A stretch of DNA of 12,682 nt from an uncultured Clostridium sp. (GTDB lineage Bacteria > Bacillota > Clostridia > Lachnospirales > Lachnospiraceae). Both the position numbers and the translations under genes were made by a program. This document shows positions 1 through 5,819 of this stretch, piece by piece; position 1 is the stretch's first letter; each line of letters opens with the position of its first letter. The notes beneath the pieces are model-generated. The model was not told where the DNA came from. It saw only the letters and a program-made list of their open reading frames with translations, and did no database searches. The stretch spans positions 1-12,682 of the forward strand of contig URUZ01000124.1 in NCBI GenBank assembly GCA_900551225.1, given 5' to 3'.

Positions 1-186
1 GCCAGGGACGATGTCCTCCACTGCCGGATTTACATCCCCGATGTGGCATACTGGCCGGAGCTGAACCAAGTGTACGGAGAATTTTTCGGAGATCATAAGC
101 CCGCCCGTGTTGTGGTGCCCACCAATCAACTGTATAATGGATGTCTGGTAGAGGTAGAAGCCATTGCAGCATGCAGAAAGGAATAA
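1..186 (+). CDS. RidA/YjgF family enamine/imine deaminase, C-terminal part (5' truncated by window)
   Basis: The first 61 codons read as the C-terminal half of a Rid-family protein, open at the left edge and ending at TAA 184-186. Visible hallmarks are the segment around residues 22-29 (NQVYGEFF), the PAR triplet (residues 34-36) whose Arg binds the substrate carboxylate in RidA enzymes, and the terminal LVEVEAIA strand (49-56) with its acidic residues. RidA proteins hydrolyse reactive enamines and imines made by PLP-dependent dehydratases to the 2-oxo acid and ammonia. The next gene encodes a PLP enzyme of exactly that kind and starts 5 nt later, so the two are almost certainly co-transcribed and functionally coupled. 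The subfamily (RidA or Rid1-7) cannot be fixed without the N-terminal half. Start and promoter lie outside the window. Confidence 0.88.
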   Translation, partial: ARDDVLHCRIYIPDVAYWPELNQVYGEFFGDHKPARVVVPTNQLYNGCLVEVEAIAACRKE

Positions 187-191
187 CGCTT

Positions 192-1298
192 ATGAATTAC
201 AGAGAACTTGATACGCCCGCACTGATCATTGACAGGGAGATTATGATGGACAACCTGCGCTTTATGCAGGATTACGCCAACCGCAAGGGGGTCGCCTTAA
301 GGCCCCACACCAAGACACACAAGACACCCCGCCTGGCCCTGATTCAGGAGGAGCTGGGGGCAAAGGGCATCACAGTGGCCAAGGTGGGCGAGGCGGAGGT
401 CATGGCTGCCGCCGGGCTGAAGGACATTTTCATCGCCAATGAGATCGTGGGGGATGCCAAGCTGGCCAGGATCAGGAAGCTGGCTGAGACTGTGGACATC
501 ACCTTTGGCCTGGACTCAATCCGGCAGGCAGAGCTTGTGGATCAGGCATTTGCGGGGGCGGATAAGCCGGCCGTGGTGCTGATTGAGATCGAGGTGGGGG
601 AGGAGCGCTCCGGGGTCATTGAGGAGAAGGATTACATAGAGCTGCTGCGGTATCTGAGGACCTGCGGCAATATCCGGCTGAAAGGCATATTCTCCCATGA
701 CGGCAACTCCTACCAGGCAGAGGACATCCAGGCCTGCCGTGAGATCCATCTGACAGCCCAGCGGCGCACCCTGGACTTCGCCCGTCTGGCCAGGGAGGAG
801 GGAATGACCCTTGAGACGGTGAGCATCGGCTCCACGCCGTCTATGATGCATGACTTCCCCATACTGGAGGGAGTGACTGAGATCCGCCCAGGGACCTACA
901 TTTTCATGGATGCCTCCCAGGCCAACGCCTATGGCAGTCTGGACCGCAACGCGGCCACGGTTCTGACCACTGTCATCAGCCGTCCCACGCCGGAGCGGGT
1001 GATCACGGACGTGGGGGCCAAGGGCATCACGGCCCAGACCAGAAGCCAGGGCTTCTGCGCCACCAGGGGACTGGGTCTGATCAAAGGCTGGAAGGATGTT
1101 GAGATCTTCGACGTGTACGATGAGCATGCGATTATTTACAACAGGGAATTCCGGGATGGGGTGAAGGTAGGGGACAAGGTGGAGATCATTCCCAACCATA
1201 TCTGCCCTGTGGTCAACCTTCATGAGAAGGCGTATCTGGTATCAGGCGGGGAAGTGGTGGAGGTGCTGGATGTGGAGTGCCGCGGGAAACTTCAATAA
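192..1298 (+). CDS. PLP fold-type III D-serine dehydratase / D-threonine aldolase-like enzyme (DSD1 family)
   Basis: A 368-aa protein of the alanine-racemase-N barrel family that holds D-threonine aldolase, D-serine dehydratase and D-threo-3-hydroxyaspartate dehydratase. The N-terminal strand DTPALIID (7-14) and the RPHTKTHKT motif (37-45) mark the PLP site, with K41 the expected Schiff-base lysine. The C-terminal metal motif is NHICPVVN, giving H336-x-C338. As I recall the family, His-x-Cys is the zinc pair of D-serine and hydroxyaspartate dehydratases, while D-threonine aldolases have His-x-Asp; this favours beta-elimination of a D-3-hydroxy amino acid to an enamine/imine. The upstream RidA gene fits that product. 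I chose ATG 192 because AAAGGAA (177-183) sits 8 nt before it and the family N-terminus starts there; in-frame ATGs at 141 and 171 would add a non-homologous leader. Likely cytosolic. Exact substrate unknown. Confidence 0.88.
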   Translation: MNYRELDTPALIIDREIMMDNLRFMQDYANRKGVALRPHTKTHKTPRLALIQEELGAKGITVAKVGEAEVMAAAGLKDIFIANEIVGDAKLARIRKLAETVDITFGLDSIRQAELVDQAFAGADKPAVVLIEIEVGEERSGVIEEKDYIELLRYLRTCGNIRLKGIFSHDGNSYQAEDIQACREIHLTAQRRTLDFARLAREEGMTLETVSIGSTPSMMHDFPILEGVTEIRPGTYIFMDASQANAYGSLDRNAATVLTTVISRPTPERVITDVGAKGITAQTRSQGFCATRGLGLIKGWKDVEIFDVYDEHAIIYNREFRDGVKVGDKVEIIPNHICPVVNLHEKAYLVSGGEVVEVLDVECRGKLQ

Positions 1299-1322
1299 AT
1301 CAACTGAAAAGGTGGTGAGATA

Positions 1323-2150
1323 ATGAAACACATAAAAGTCGCTATGCTGCAGACCAAGGTTCATGCAGACAAAATGAAGAATATCCAGCAGGCCGACGCT
1401 CTCATTGGCAGTCTGGCCCAGGAGCAGCCGGATCTTATAACCCTTCCGGAGATGTTCTGCTGTCCCTATCAGACCTTCAACTTCCCGGTCTACGCCGAGC
1501 CTCAGGGCGGCGAAGTCTGGAAGGCCTGCTCAGAGCTGGCGAAAAAGTACAATGTGTACCTGTCCGCCGGTTCTGTGCCGGAGGTGGATGAGCAGGGGCG
1601 CATCTACAACACAGCATATGTCTTTGACCGGGAGGGCCGGCAGATCGCGCGCCACAGAAAAGCCCACCTCTTTGACATCGATGTAAAGGGCGGACAGTGC
1701 TTCAAGGAGTCGGACACCCTGACCCCTGGGGAAGAGGTCACTGTGTTTGACACGGAGTTTGGGAAAATGGGCCTTTGTATATGCTATGACTTCCGTTTTC
1801 CGGAGCTGGCCCGCCTGATGGTGGCAGAGGGTGCGAAGGTTATTCTGGTGCCGGCGGCATTTAACATGACCACAGGACCGGCCCACTGGGAGATCCTGTT
1901 CCGCTGCAGGGCCATGGACAATCAGGCATATGTGCTGGGCACGGCGCCTGCCAGGGACCCATCCTCAGGTTATTCCTCCTGGGGGCACACCATGGCGGTA
2001 TCTCCCTGGGGTGACATACTGGGACAGCTTGAAGAAAAAGAGGGGATTTTAATCCGGACCCTGGAACTGGGGCGGGTGGAAGAGGTCCGCGGGCAGCTTC
2101 CTCTGCTGAAGCACCGCAGGACGGACATGTACCGGCTGGAAGAAATCTGA
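1323..2150 (+). CDS. Carbon-nitrogen hydrolase (nitrilase superfamily, Nit2/omega-amidase-like)
   Basis: A 275-aa cytosolic hydrolase with the complete nitrilase-superfamily triad: E43 in LPEMF, K113 in HRKAHLFD and the nucleophile C154 in CICYDFRFPE. Length and motif wording closely match the Nit2/omega-amidase branch, which deamidates alpha-ketoglutaramate and alpha-ketosuccinamate; related branches act on N-carbamoyl amino acids and other amides, so substrate assignment is only tentative. The gene starts 24 nt after the dehydratase-like gene, with a GGTGGTGAG Shine-Dalgarno at 1311-1319, and belongs to the same operon. An omega-amidase beside enzymes that should produce iminosuccinate or a 2-oxo acid could handle an amidated form of the same carbon skeleton (ketosuccinamate to oxaloacetate). 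That link is inferred from context only. Confidence 0.9.
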   Translation: MKHIKVAMLQTKVHADKMKNIQQADALIGSLAQEQPDLITLPEMFCCPYQTFNFPVYAEPQGGEVWKACSELAKKYNVYLSAGSVPEVDEQGRIYNTAYVFDREGRQIARHRKAHLFDIDVKGGQCFKESDTLTPGEEVTVFDTEFGKMGLCICYDFRFPELARLMVAEGAKVILVPAAFNMTTGPAHWEILFRCRAMDNQAYVLGTAPARDPSSGYSSWGHTMAVSPWGDILGQLEEKEGILIRTLELGRVEEVRGQLPLLKHRRTDMYRLEEI

Positions 2151-2187
2151 CAGCCGGATGGGGGATTGAAAAGTAGGAGGTTACGAT

Positions 2188-3054
2188 ATGTCAAATACAA
2201 GCAAGATAGAGACGTTAGATCCCGGCCTGAGTACCAGGGACGGAAGATGGCCTGTGTTCATCAGGCTGTTTGCGGTACTGATAGGAGCCAGCGTGCTGGC
2301 GGAGCTGATCGGCACGGTGTCCATTCCTCTGGGCCCCATCGGCAAGATCAGCATTATTCCCATGATCTTTGCCATGGTGATCGCCGTGGCCGTGACGCCG
2401 GATGCCCTGGGGCGCGTGATCCGGCCTGTGAAAAAGCTGTGCAGTGAGAAGGAGGTTCACCTCAGCGAAAATGTAATCATGCTGATGCTGCTGATACTGG
2501 GCGTGAAGCTGGGCACCAGCGCGGGGCCTAATATTGTAAAAATCATCCAGGCAGGCCCGGCCCTGGTCTTTCAGGAGTTCGGCAACCTGGGAACCATGCT
2601 GATCGGCCTTCCCTTTGCCATGATCCTGGGCATGCGCCGGGAGGCTGTGGGCGCCACCGTCAGCATCTGCCGTGAGCCGACCCTGGGACTGATCAGTGAG
2701 AAATACGGAATCAACTCCCCTGAAGGCCTGGGCGTTATGGGCACCTACATGGTGGGCAACCTGTTCGGAACCATATTCTTCGGCCTGATGGCCTCCCTGG
2801 CGGCCAACACGGGAATCCATCCCTACGCCCTGGCCATGGCCTGCGGCATGGGCTCAGGCTCCATGATGACAGCGGCCAGCACGTCCCTGGCAGAGACGAT
2901 CCCTGCCATGAAGGATGAGATTCTGGCCTATGCGGCCACCTCCAATATTATGACAAATGTAACCGGCCTGTATATGGAATGCTTTATCGCGATCCCGCTG
3001 GCCAACAAGCTGTACAAGGTGTTCAGCAAAATGCTGCACCGCAAAGAAGCGTAA
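2188..3054 (+). CDS. Polytopic membrane protein, DUF3100-like, putative transporter component
   Basis: A 288-aa hydrophobic protein that I associate, with moderate confidence, with the DUF3100 family of uncharacterised membrane proteins. Apparent transmembrane stretches lie near residues 23-42, 52-70, 92-110, 130-148, 181-206, 211-232 and 250-275; the first 20 residues are polar and there is no cleavable signal. Glycine-rich re-entrant-like stretches occur around GVKLGTSAG (about 104-112) and ACGMGSGSMMTAAST (about 218-232), the kind of segments that bind solute in secondary carriers. TAGGAGG (2174-2180) gives a strong start at ATG 2188. It is followed 15 nt later by a second small membrane gene and then an M20 hydrolase, suggesting a two-part uptake system for the compound that the hydrolase cleaves. 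No transport function is proven for the family as far as I know. Confidence 0.72.
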   Translation: MSNTSKIETLDPGLSTRDGRWPVFIRLFAVLIGASVLAELIGTVSIPLGPIGKISIIPMIFAMVIAVAVTPDALGRVIRPVKKLCSEKEVHLSENVIMLMLLILGVKLGTSAGPNIVKIIQAGPALVFQEFGNLGTMLIGLPFAMILGMRREAVGATVSICREPTLGLISEKYGINSPEGLGVMGTYMVGNLFGTIFFGLMASLAANTGIHPYALAMACGMGSGSMMTAASTSLAETIPAMKDEILAYAATSNIMTNVTGLYMECFIAIPLANKLYKVFSKMLHRKEA

Positions 3055-3069
3055 GGGGAGGGAGAATAT

Positions 3070-3537
3070 ATGTCAGCAAAGCTTGAAAATACGTTGAACC
3101 AGTTAAAGGTATTGATATTGTGCGGCATCGCGGTGCTGGTGACCCAGGCCGTGAACCTGAAGGGCGCCCTGGAGATGGGCCCGGCTGCACTGGGGATGGT
3201 GATCATCATTCTGGTGTCCGTTGTCTCCCTGAAGATCAAGGAGGTGCTTCCTCTGCAGATTCCGGCATTTGCCTGGGCTTCCCTGCTGTCCCTGATCTTG
3301 ACCACCCCCTGGAGTCCTGTGCAGGGCCTGATCCTGGATCTGACCAAACAGATCTCCGCAGGGCAGATCGGAACCGTGATTCTGGCCATTGCAGGCGTGT
3401 CCATCGGCTGCAAGCTGGACGACATCAAGAAACTGAGCTGGAAGATAATACTTACCGCGTTTATCGTGTTCGTGGGAACCTTCTTCGGCTCTGCCCTGGT
3501 ATCAGAGCTGATATTAAAGGCGCAGGGCATCATTTAG
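3070..3537 (+). CDS. Small polytopic membrane protein, likely partner of the upstream DUF3100-like protein
   Basis: A 155-aa protein with about five hydrophobic segments, near residues 13-31, 36-55, 60-79, 97-113 and 122-147. I do not recognise a named family. The segment IAGVSIGCKLDDIKKLSWK (about 107-125) resembles loops of secondary carriers of the bile-acid/auxin-type fold, and it is loosely similar to a GVKLGTSAG stretch in the preceding membrane protein. GGGGAGGGAG (3055-3064) precedes ATG 3070 by 5 nt, and the gap to the upstream gene is 15 nt, so tight co-expression is expected. Together the two proteins (288 + 155 aa) have the size of one typical secondary transporter, which suggests a split carrier. 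Substrate unknown; the neighbouring amidohydrolase suggests an N-acyl or peptide-like amino acid. Confidence 0.7.
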   Translation: MSAKLENTLNQLKVLILCGIAVLVTQAVNLKGALEMGPAALGMVIIILVSVVSLKIKEVLPLQIPAFAWASLLSLILTTPWSPVQGLILDLTKQISAGQIGTVILAIAGVSIGCKLDDIKKLSWKIILTAFIVFVGTFFGSALVSELILKAQGII

Positions 3538-3556
3538 GAAAGGCAGGTACAGGCAG

Positions 3557-4885
3557 GTGAATATCCAGGAGATGAAGCAGAGGGCCATACAGGCCGTGGA
3601 TGACAGGCGGGATGTATATCTGGCTTTGGGAAAGAAAATCTATGAGAACCCGGAGACTGGCTACAGGGAGGTAAAGACCACCAAAACCCTGGCAGATGCG
3701 CTGGAAGGGCTGGGGTTTGAGACGGAGCGTGGGATCGCTGTCACCGGCTGCCGCGCCAGGGCCAACGCTGACAAGAAAGGTCCCAAGGTGGTGGTGATGG
3801 GGGAGCTGGATTCGGTGATCTGCACGGACCATCCGGACTGCGACCGGGACACGGGTGCGGTTCACGCCTGCGGCCACAACATACAGACCACAGTGATGTA
3901 CGGGGTGGCGGACGCGCTGGTCCACGCGGGAATCCTGGGGGAACTGGACGGCAGAGTGGACTTCATGGCAGTTCCTGCAGAGGAATATATTGAGATGGAC
4001 TACCGTGAAAGCCTGAAAAAGGAGGGGAAGCTCCACTATTTCAGCGGGAAGGCGGAGCTGGCCTTCAGGGGCGCATTTGATGATGTGGACATGTGCATGA
4101 TGGTACATAACTTCCCCATCAGCCAGGACGGCTACCGTCTGGCGCCCAGGAACACAGGCAACGGCTTTGTGGGCAAGAATACCGTATTTATCGGGAAGCA
4201 GGCCCACGCGGGGGCCGCTCCCTGGGACGGTATCAATGCCTTAAACATGGCCAGCCTGGCCATGACCGCCATGGCTTACCAGCGGGAGACCTTCAAGGAG
4301 GAGGACACGGTGCGGGTGCACCAGATCATCAACAAGGGCGGGGATATTGTCAATGCGGTGCCCGCCCAGGTGCGGCTGGAGACCACAGTGCGGGCAGGCA
4401 ATTTAAAGGCTCTTAAAGAGACAAATGATAAGATCAACCGCTGCATCGAGGGCGCGGCCATCGCAGTGGGCGGCAGGGCCGTGGTCTCCGATATGCCGGG
4501 CCAGATGCCGCTGATGGCGGATCTGAACCTTGCACGCTGCTTTGAGGAGAATGCTCTGGCGTTCTATCAGAAAGAAGAGATTCTTCCCTGCTTAAAGAGC
4601 ACGGCGTCCTTTGACATGGGGGACCTGTCCCTGTTTATGCCGGTGCTGCACGGCATCACATCAGGCATAGAGGGCGGACTCCATTCCCCGGATTACCGCA
4701 TTGTAAGCCAGGACGACGCTTATATCACGCCCATTAAGATCATGGCGTGCACCCTCATTGACCTTCTGGCAGACGGAGCCGCCAGGGCGGAGAACGTGAA
4801 GCAGCAGTTCCGTCCGGTTATGACAAAGGAGGAGTATCTGGATTATTTAAAGGAGACGGAGCAGACCCATACATACGGCGTGTAA
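3557..4885 (+). CDS. M20-family amidohydrolase (N-acyl amino acid / aminobenzoyl-glutamate hydrolase type)
   Basis: A 442-aa metalloamidase of the M20D/AbgB-IAA-hydrolase type. Metal-site hallmarks are present: GELDSV (82-87), DTGAVHACGHN (98-108) with H103, C105 and H107, the PAEE motif (140-143), and H184 in MVHNF. The lid/dimerisation domain begins with GKQAHAGAAPWDGINAL near residue 213, and a late metal-ligand histidine lies in the GIEGGLHSPDY segment. These enzymes remove an acyl or aryl group from an amino acid nitrogen, or cleave dipeptide-like amides, in the cytosol. The start is GTG 3557, 19 nt after the membrane gene. Its Shine-Dalgarno is only modest (AGGCAGG, 3541-3547); the in-frame ATG at 3572 has a purine run directly abutting it and is less likely. 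Last gene of the operon before a hairpin terminator. It probably releases the amino acid processed by upstream enzymes. Confidence 0.88.
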   Translation: MNIQEMKQRAIQAVDDRRDVYLALGKKIYENPETGYREVKTTKTLADALEGLGFETERGIAVTGCRARANADKKGPKVVVMGELDSVICTDHPDCDRDTGAVHACGHNIQTTVMYGVADALVHAGILGELDGRVDFMAVPAEEYIEMDYRESLKKEGKLHYFSGKAELAFRGAFDDVDMCMMVHNFPISQDGYRLAPRNTGNGFVGKNTVFIGKQAHAGAAPWDGINALNMASLAMTAMAYQRETFKEEDTVRVHQIINKGGDIVNAVPAQVRLETTVRAGNLKALKETNDKINRCIEGAAIAVGGRAVVSDMPGQMPLMADLNLARCFEENALAFYQKEEILPCLKSTASFDMGDLSLFMPVLHGITSGIEGGLHSPDYRIVSQDDAYITPIKIMACTLIDLLADGAARAENVKQQFRPVMTKEEYLDYLKETEQTHTYGV

Positions 4886-4895
4886 CGCTGTTTAA

Positions 4896-4951
4896 AAGGA
4901 ACCCTGTGGCGGGAGTACAGTAAATGAACTGACCCGCAGACAGGGTTCCTT
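4896..4951. terminator. Bidirectional terminator between the M20 gene and the convergent regulator
   Basis: A perfect 12-bp stem, AAGGAACCCTGT (4896-4907) with ACAGGGTTCCTT (4940-4951), encloses a 32-nt loop. The loop can itself pair: GCGGG (4909-4913) with CCCGC (4933-4937), then CAGT (4918-4921) with ACTG (4928-4931). T-richness after the stem is weak on the plus strand (TTCTAT) and better on the minus strand (TTTTAAA). It sits between convergent genes and probably ends both transcripts. Confidence 0.72.
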
Positions 4952-4985
4952 CTATAATAATGGAGCAATTGGGAGAGGGTGCCTC

Positions 4986-5645
4986 TTATGCCTGAGTTCC
5001 CCTGTTCCCATCATTTTTTTTGATCTCATCCAGGTAGCTGTATACCGTTACCTTCGAGATCTTCATCCGCTCAGCCACCTTGTCCAGGGTGCCCTTGATG
5101 GTGAAAATCTCCTTGTCATTCATGAAACGGATCAGGGCAATCTTCTGGTCGCGGCTCATGGAGTCCACCTCCTGGTCGCCTATGGTCTTGTCGATGATGT
5201 CGTCCACAATCTCCCGGATGCTGGAGATCACCTCCACCTCCCCGGCGGGCTGTGTGATGGAATCCGGCATCCCCAGCAGTCCGCCAAGGCTGTCCATAAA
5301 CTGGGTGATGCGGGTCAGGTCGATATTGACGCACAGGGCGCCGATGACCTTGCCGCCCAGATCGCGGATCAGGGCAGTGGAGGACTTGATCTTCTTGCCG
5401 TCCTTGCCCTCCATGATGTAGTTGGCACAGCAGTCATTGTTGAACTTGCGGGACAGCAGCACTTCCTTCACAAAATATTCGGTAAAGCTCTCGCCCACAG
5501 TCCTGTTGGTTACCACGTTGTTTTCCGTGTATACCACAGAATTCTGGGGTTTGGAAAAATCATGGATAATCACCTCGCAGTGGGAGCCGAAGGTGTTGGA
5601 TATCAGTTTGGCTACAGGGATGTAATTCTCTAAAATTGGGTTCAT
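4986..5645 (-). CDS. YheO/DauR-family transcriptional regulator (PAS-like sensor plus C-terminal HTH)
   Basis: A 219-aa regulator. Residues about 5-115 match the YheO-like PAS domain (GSHCEVIIHDFS near 20-31, then KSSTALIRDLGGKVIGALCVNIDLT near 87-111), which senses a small ligand. Residues about 163-210 hold a helix-turn-helix of the YheO type, GTLDKVAERMKISKVTVYSYLDEIK (185-209, split here as GTLDKVAERMKIS then KVTVYSYLDEIK). The family includes DauR, a repressor of D-arginine catabolism in Pseudomonas, and members often lie beside RidA and D-amino-acid genes, as here. I chose ATG 5643-5645 because AAGGAGAAG (5649-5657) precedes it; an upstream in-frame ATG would add nine residues and lacks such a site. 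It is divergent from the aspartate dehydrogenase-like gene, so that gene and the regulator's own promoter are the likely targets. A run of eight A in the mRNA (5014-5021) lies just after the HTH. Confidence 0.87.
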   Translation of the reverse strand: MNPILENYIPVAKLISNTFGSHCEVIIHDFSKPQNSVVYTENNVVTNRTVGESFTEYFVKEVLLSRKFNNDCCANYIMEGKDGKKIKSSTALIRDLGGKVIGALCVNIDLTRITQFMDSLGGLLGMPDSITQPAGEVEVISSIREIVDDIIDKTIGDQEVDSMSRDQKIALIRFMNDKEIFTIKGTLDKVAERMKISKVTVYSYLDEIKKNDGNRGTQA

Positions 5646-5725
5646 ACACTTCTCCTTGCATGGGATTCTCACGGCTTGGGCAAATGCCCGGCAGCCCAGT
5701 CCGTGTTAAGAATGTTCTACGTAAC

Positions 5726-5754
5726 AGTATATAGAAAAAATTTTATGATTTCAA
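5726..5754 (-). promoter_or_regulatory. Sigma-A promoter of the YheO/DauR-type regulator
   Basis: On the minus strand, TTGAAA (plus 5749-5754) and TATACT (plus 5726-5731) are separated by exactly 17 nt. Transcription would start near 5719, leaving a leader of about 70 nt before the ATG at 5645. Confidence 0.68.
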
Positions 5755-5761
5755 CTGAAAT
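5748..5761. promoter_or_regulatory. Candidate operator palindrome between the divergent -35 boxes
   Basis: ATTTCA-AC-TGAAAT is a perfect 6-bp inverted repeat around a 2-nt centre, lying over the regulator's -35 box and reaching the first base of the opposite -35 box. A protein bound here would affect both promoters. Binding is inferred, not shown. Confidence 0.42.
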
Positions 5762-5789
5762 TGACAGAAACGGTAAATTATTTTACAAT
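5761..5789 (+). promoter_or_regulatory. Sigma-A promoter of the aspartate dehydrogenase-like gene
   Basis: TTGACA (5761-5766), a 17-nt spacer and TACAAT (5784-5789) give a near-consensus promoter, with a start point expected near 5796, about 24 nt before the ATG at 5820. It is back to back with the regulator's promoter, the two -35 boxes being only 6 nt apart. Confidence 0.78.
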
Positions 5790-5819
5790 ATACATAGAAA
5801 AAATTATGGAGGAATTGGG

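Larger units (their letters stand above)
5731..5805 (+). repeat. Direct repeat ATAGAAAAAATT, two copies in the divergent promoters
   Basis: The 12-mer ATAGAAAAAATT occurs at 5731-5742 and 5794-5805, 63 nt apart start to start (six turns of B-DNA). Similarity extends upstream as ACAGTATAT versus ACAATATAC. One copy overlaps the regulator's promoter spacer; the other covers the start point of the dehydrogenase gene. Candidate sites for the YheO/DauR-type regulator; A-tract chance similarity is possible. Confidence 0.6.

Noticed and set aside
516..1223. Long minus-strand open frame of 235 codons
   Set aside because: It is antisense to the well-supported PLP enzyme, has no recognisable domain and lacks a ribosome site; such frames are common opposite GC-rich genes.
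2215..2820. Minus-strand open frame of 201 codons, His/Gln-rich
   Set aside because: Shadow of the DUF3100-like membrane gene; the low-complexity His/Gln content is what antisense of Leu/Met/Gly-rich membrane codons gives.
2928..3533. Minus-strand open frame spanning the junction of the two membrane genes
   Set aside because: Antisense to two genes with good ribosome sites and no domain of its own. I considered a nested antisense protein but see no start signal.
3530..4207. Minus-strand open frame of 225 codons opposite the M20 gene
   Set aside because: The plus-strand frame carries the full M20 metal motifs; the antisense frame has no recognisable feature.
5676..5819. N-terminal extension of the dehydrogenase-like protein from an upstream ATG
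   Set aside because: The extension runs through the predicted promoter, has no family similarity, and a strong GGAGGA precedes the ATG at 5820.
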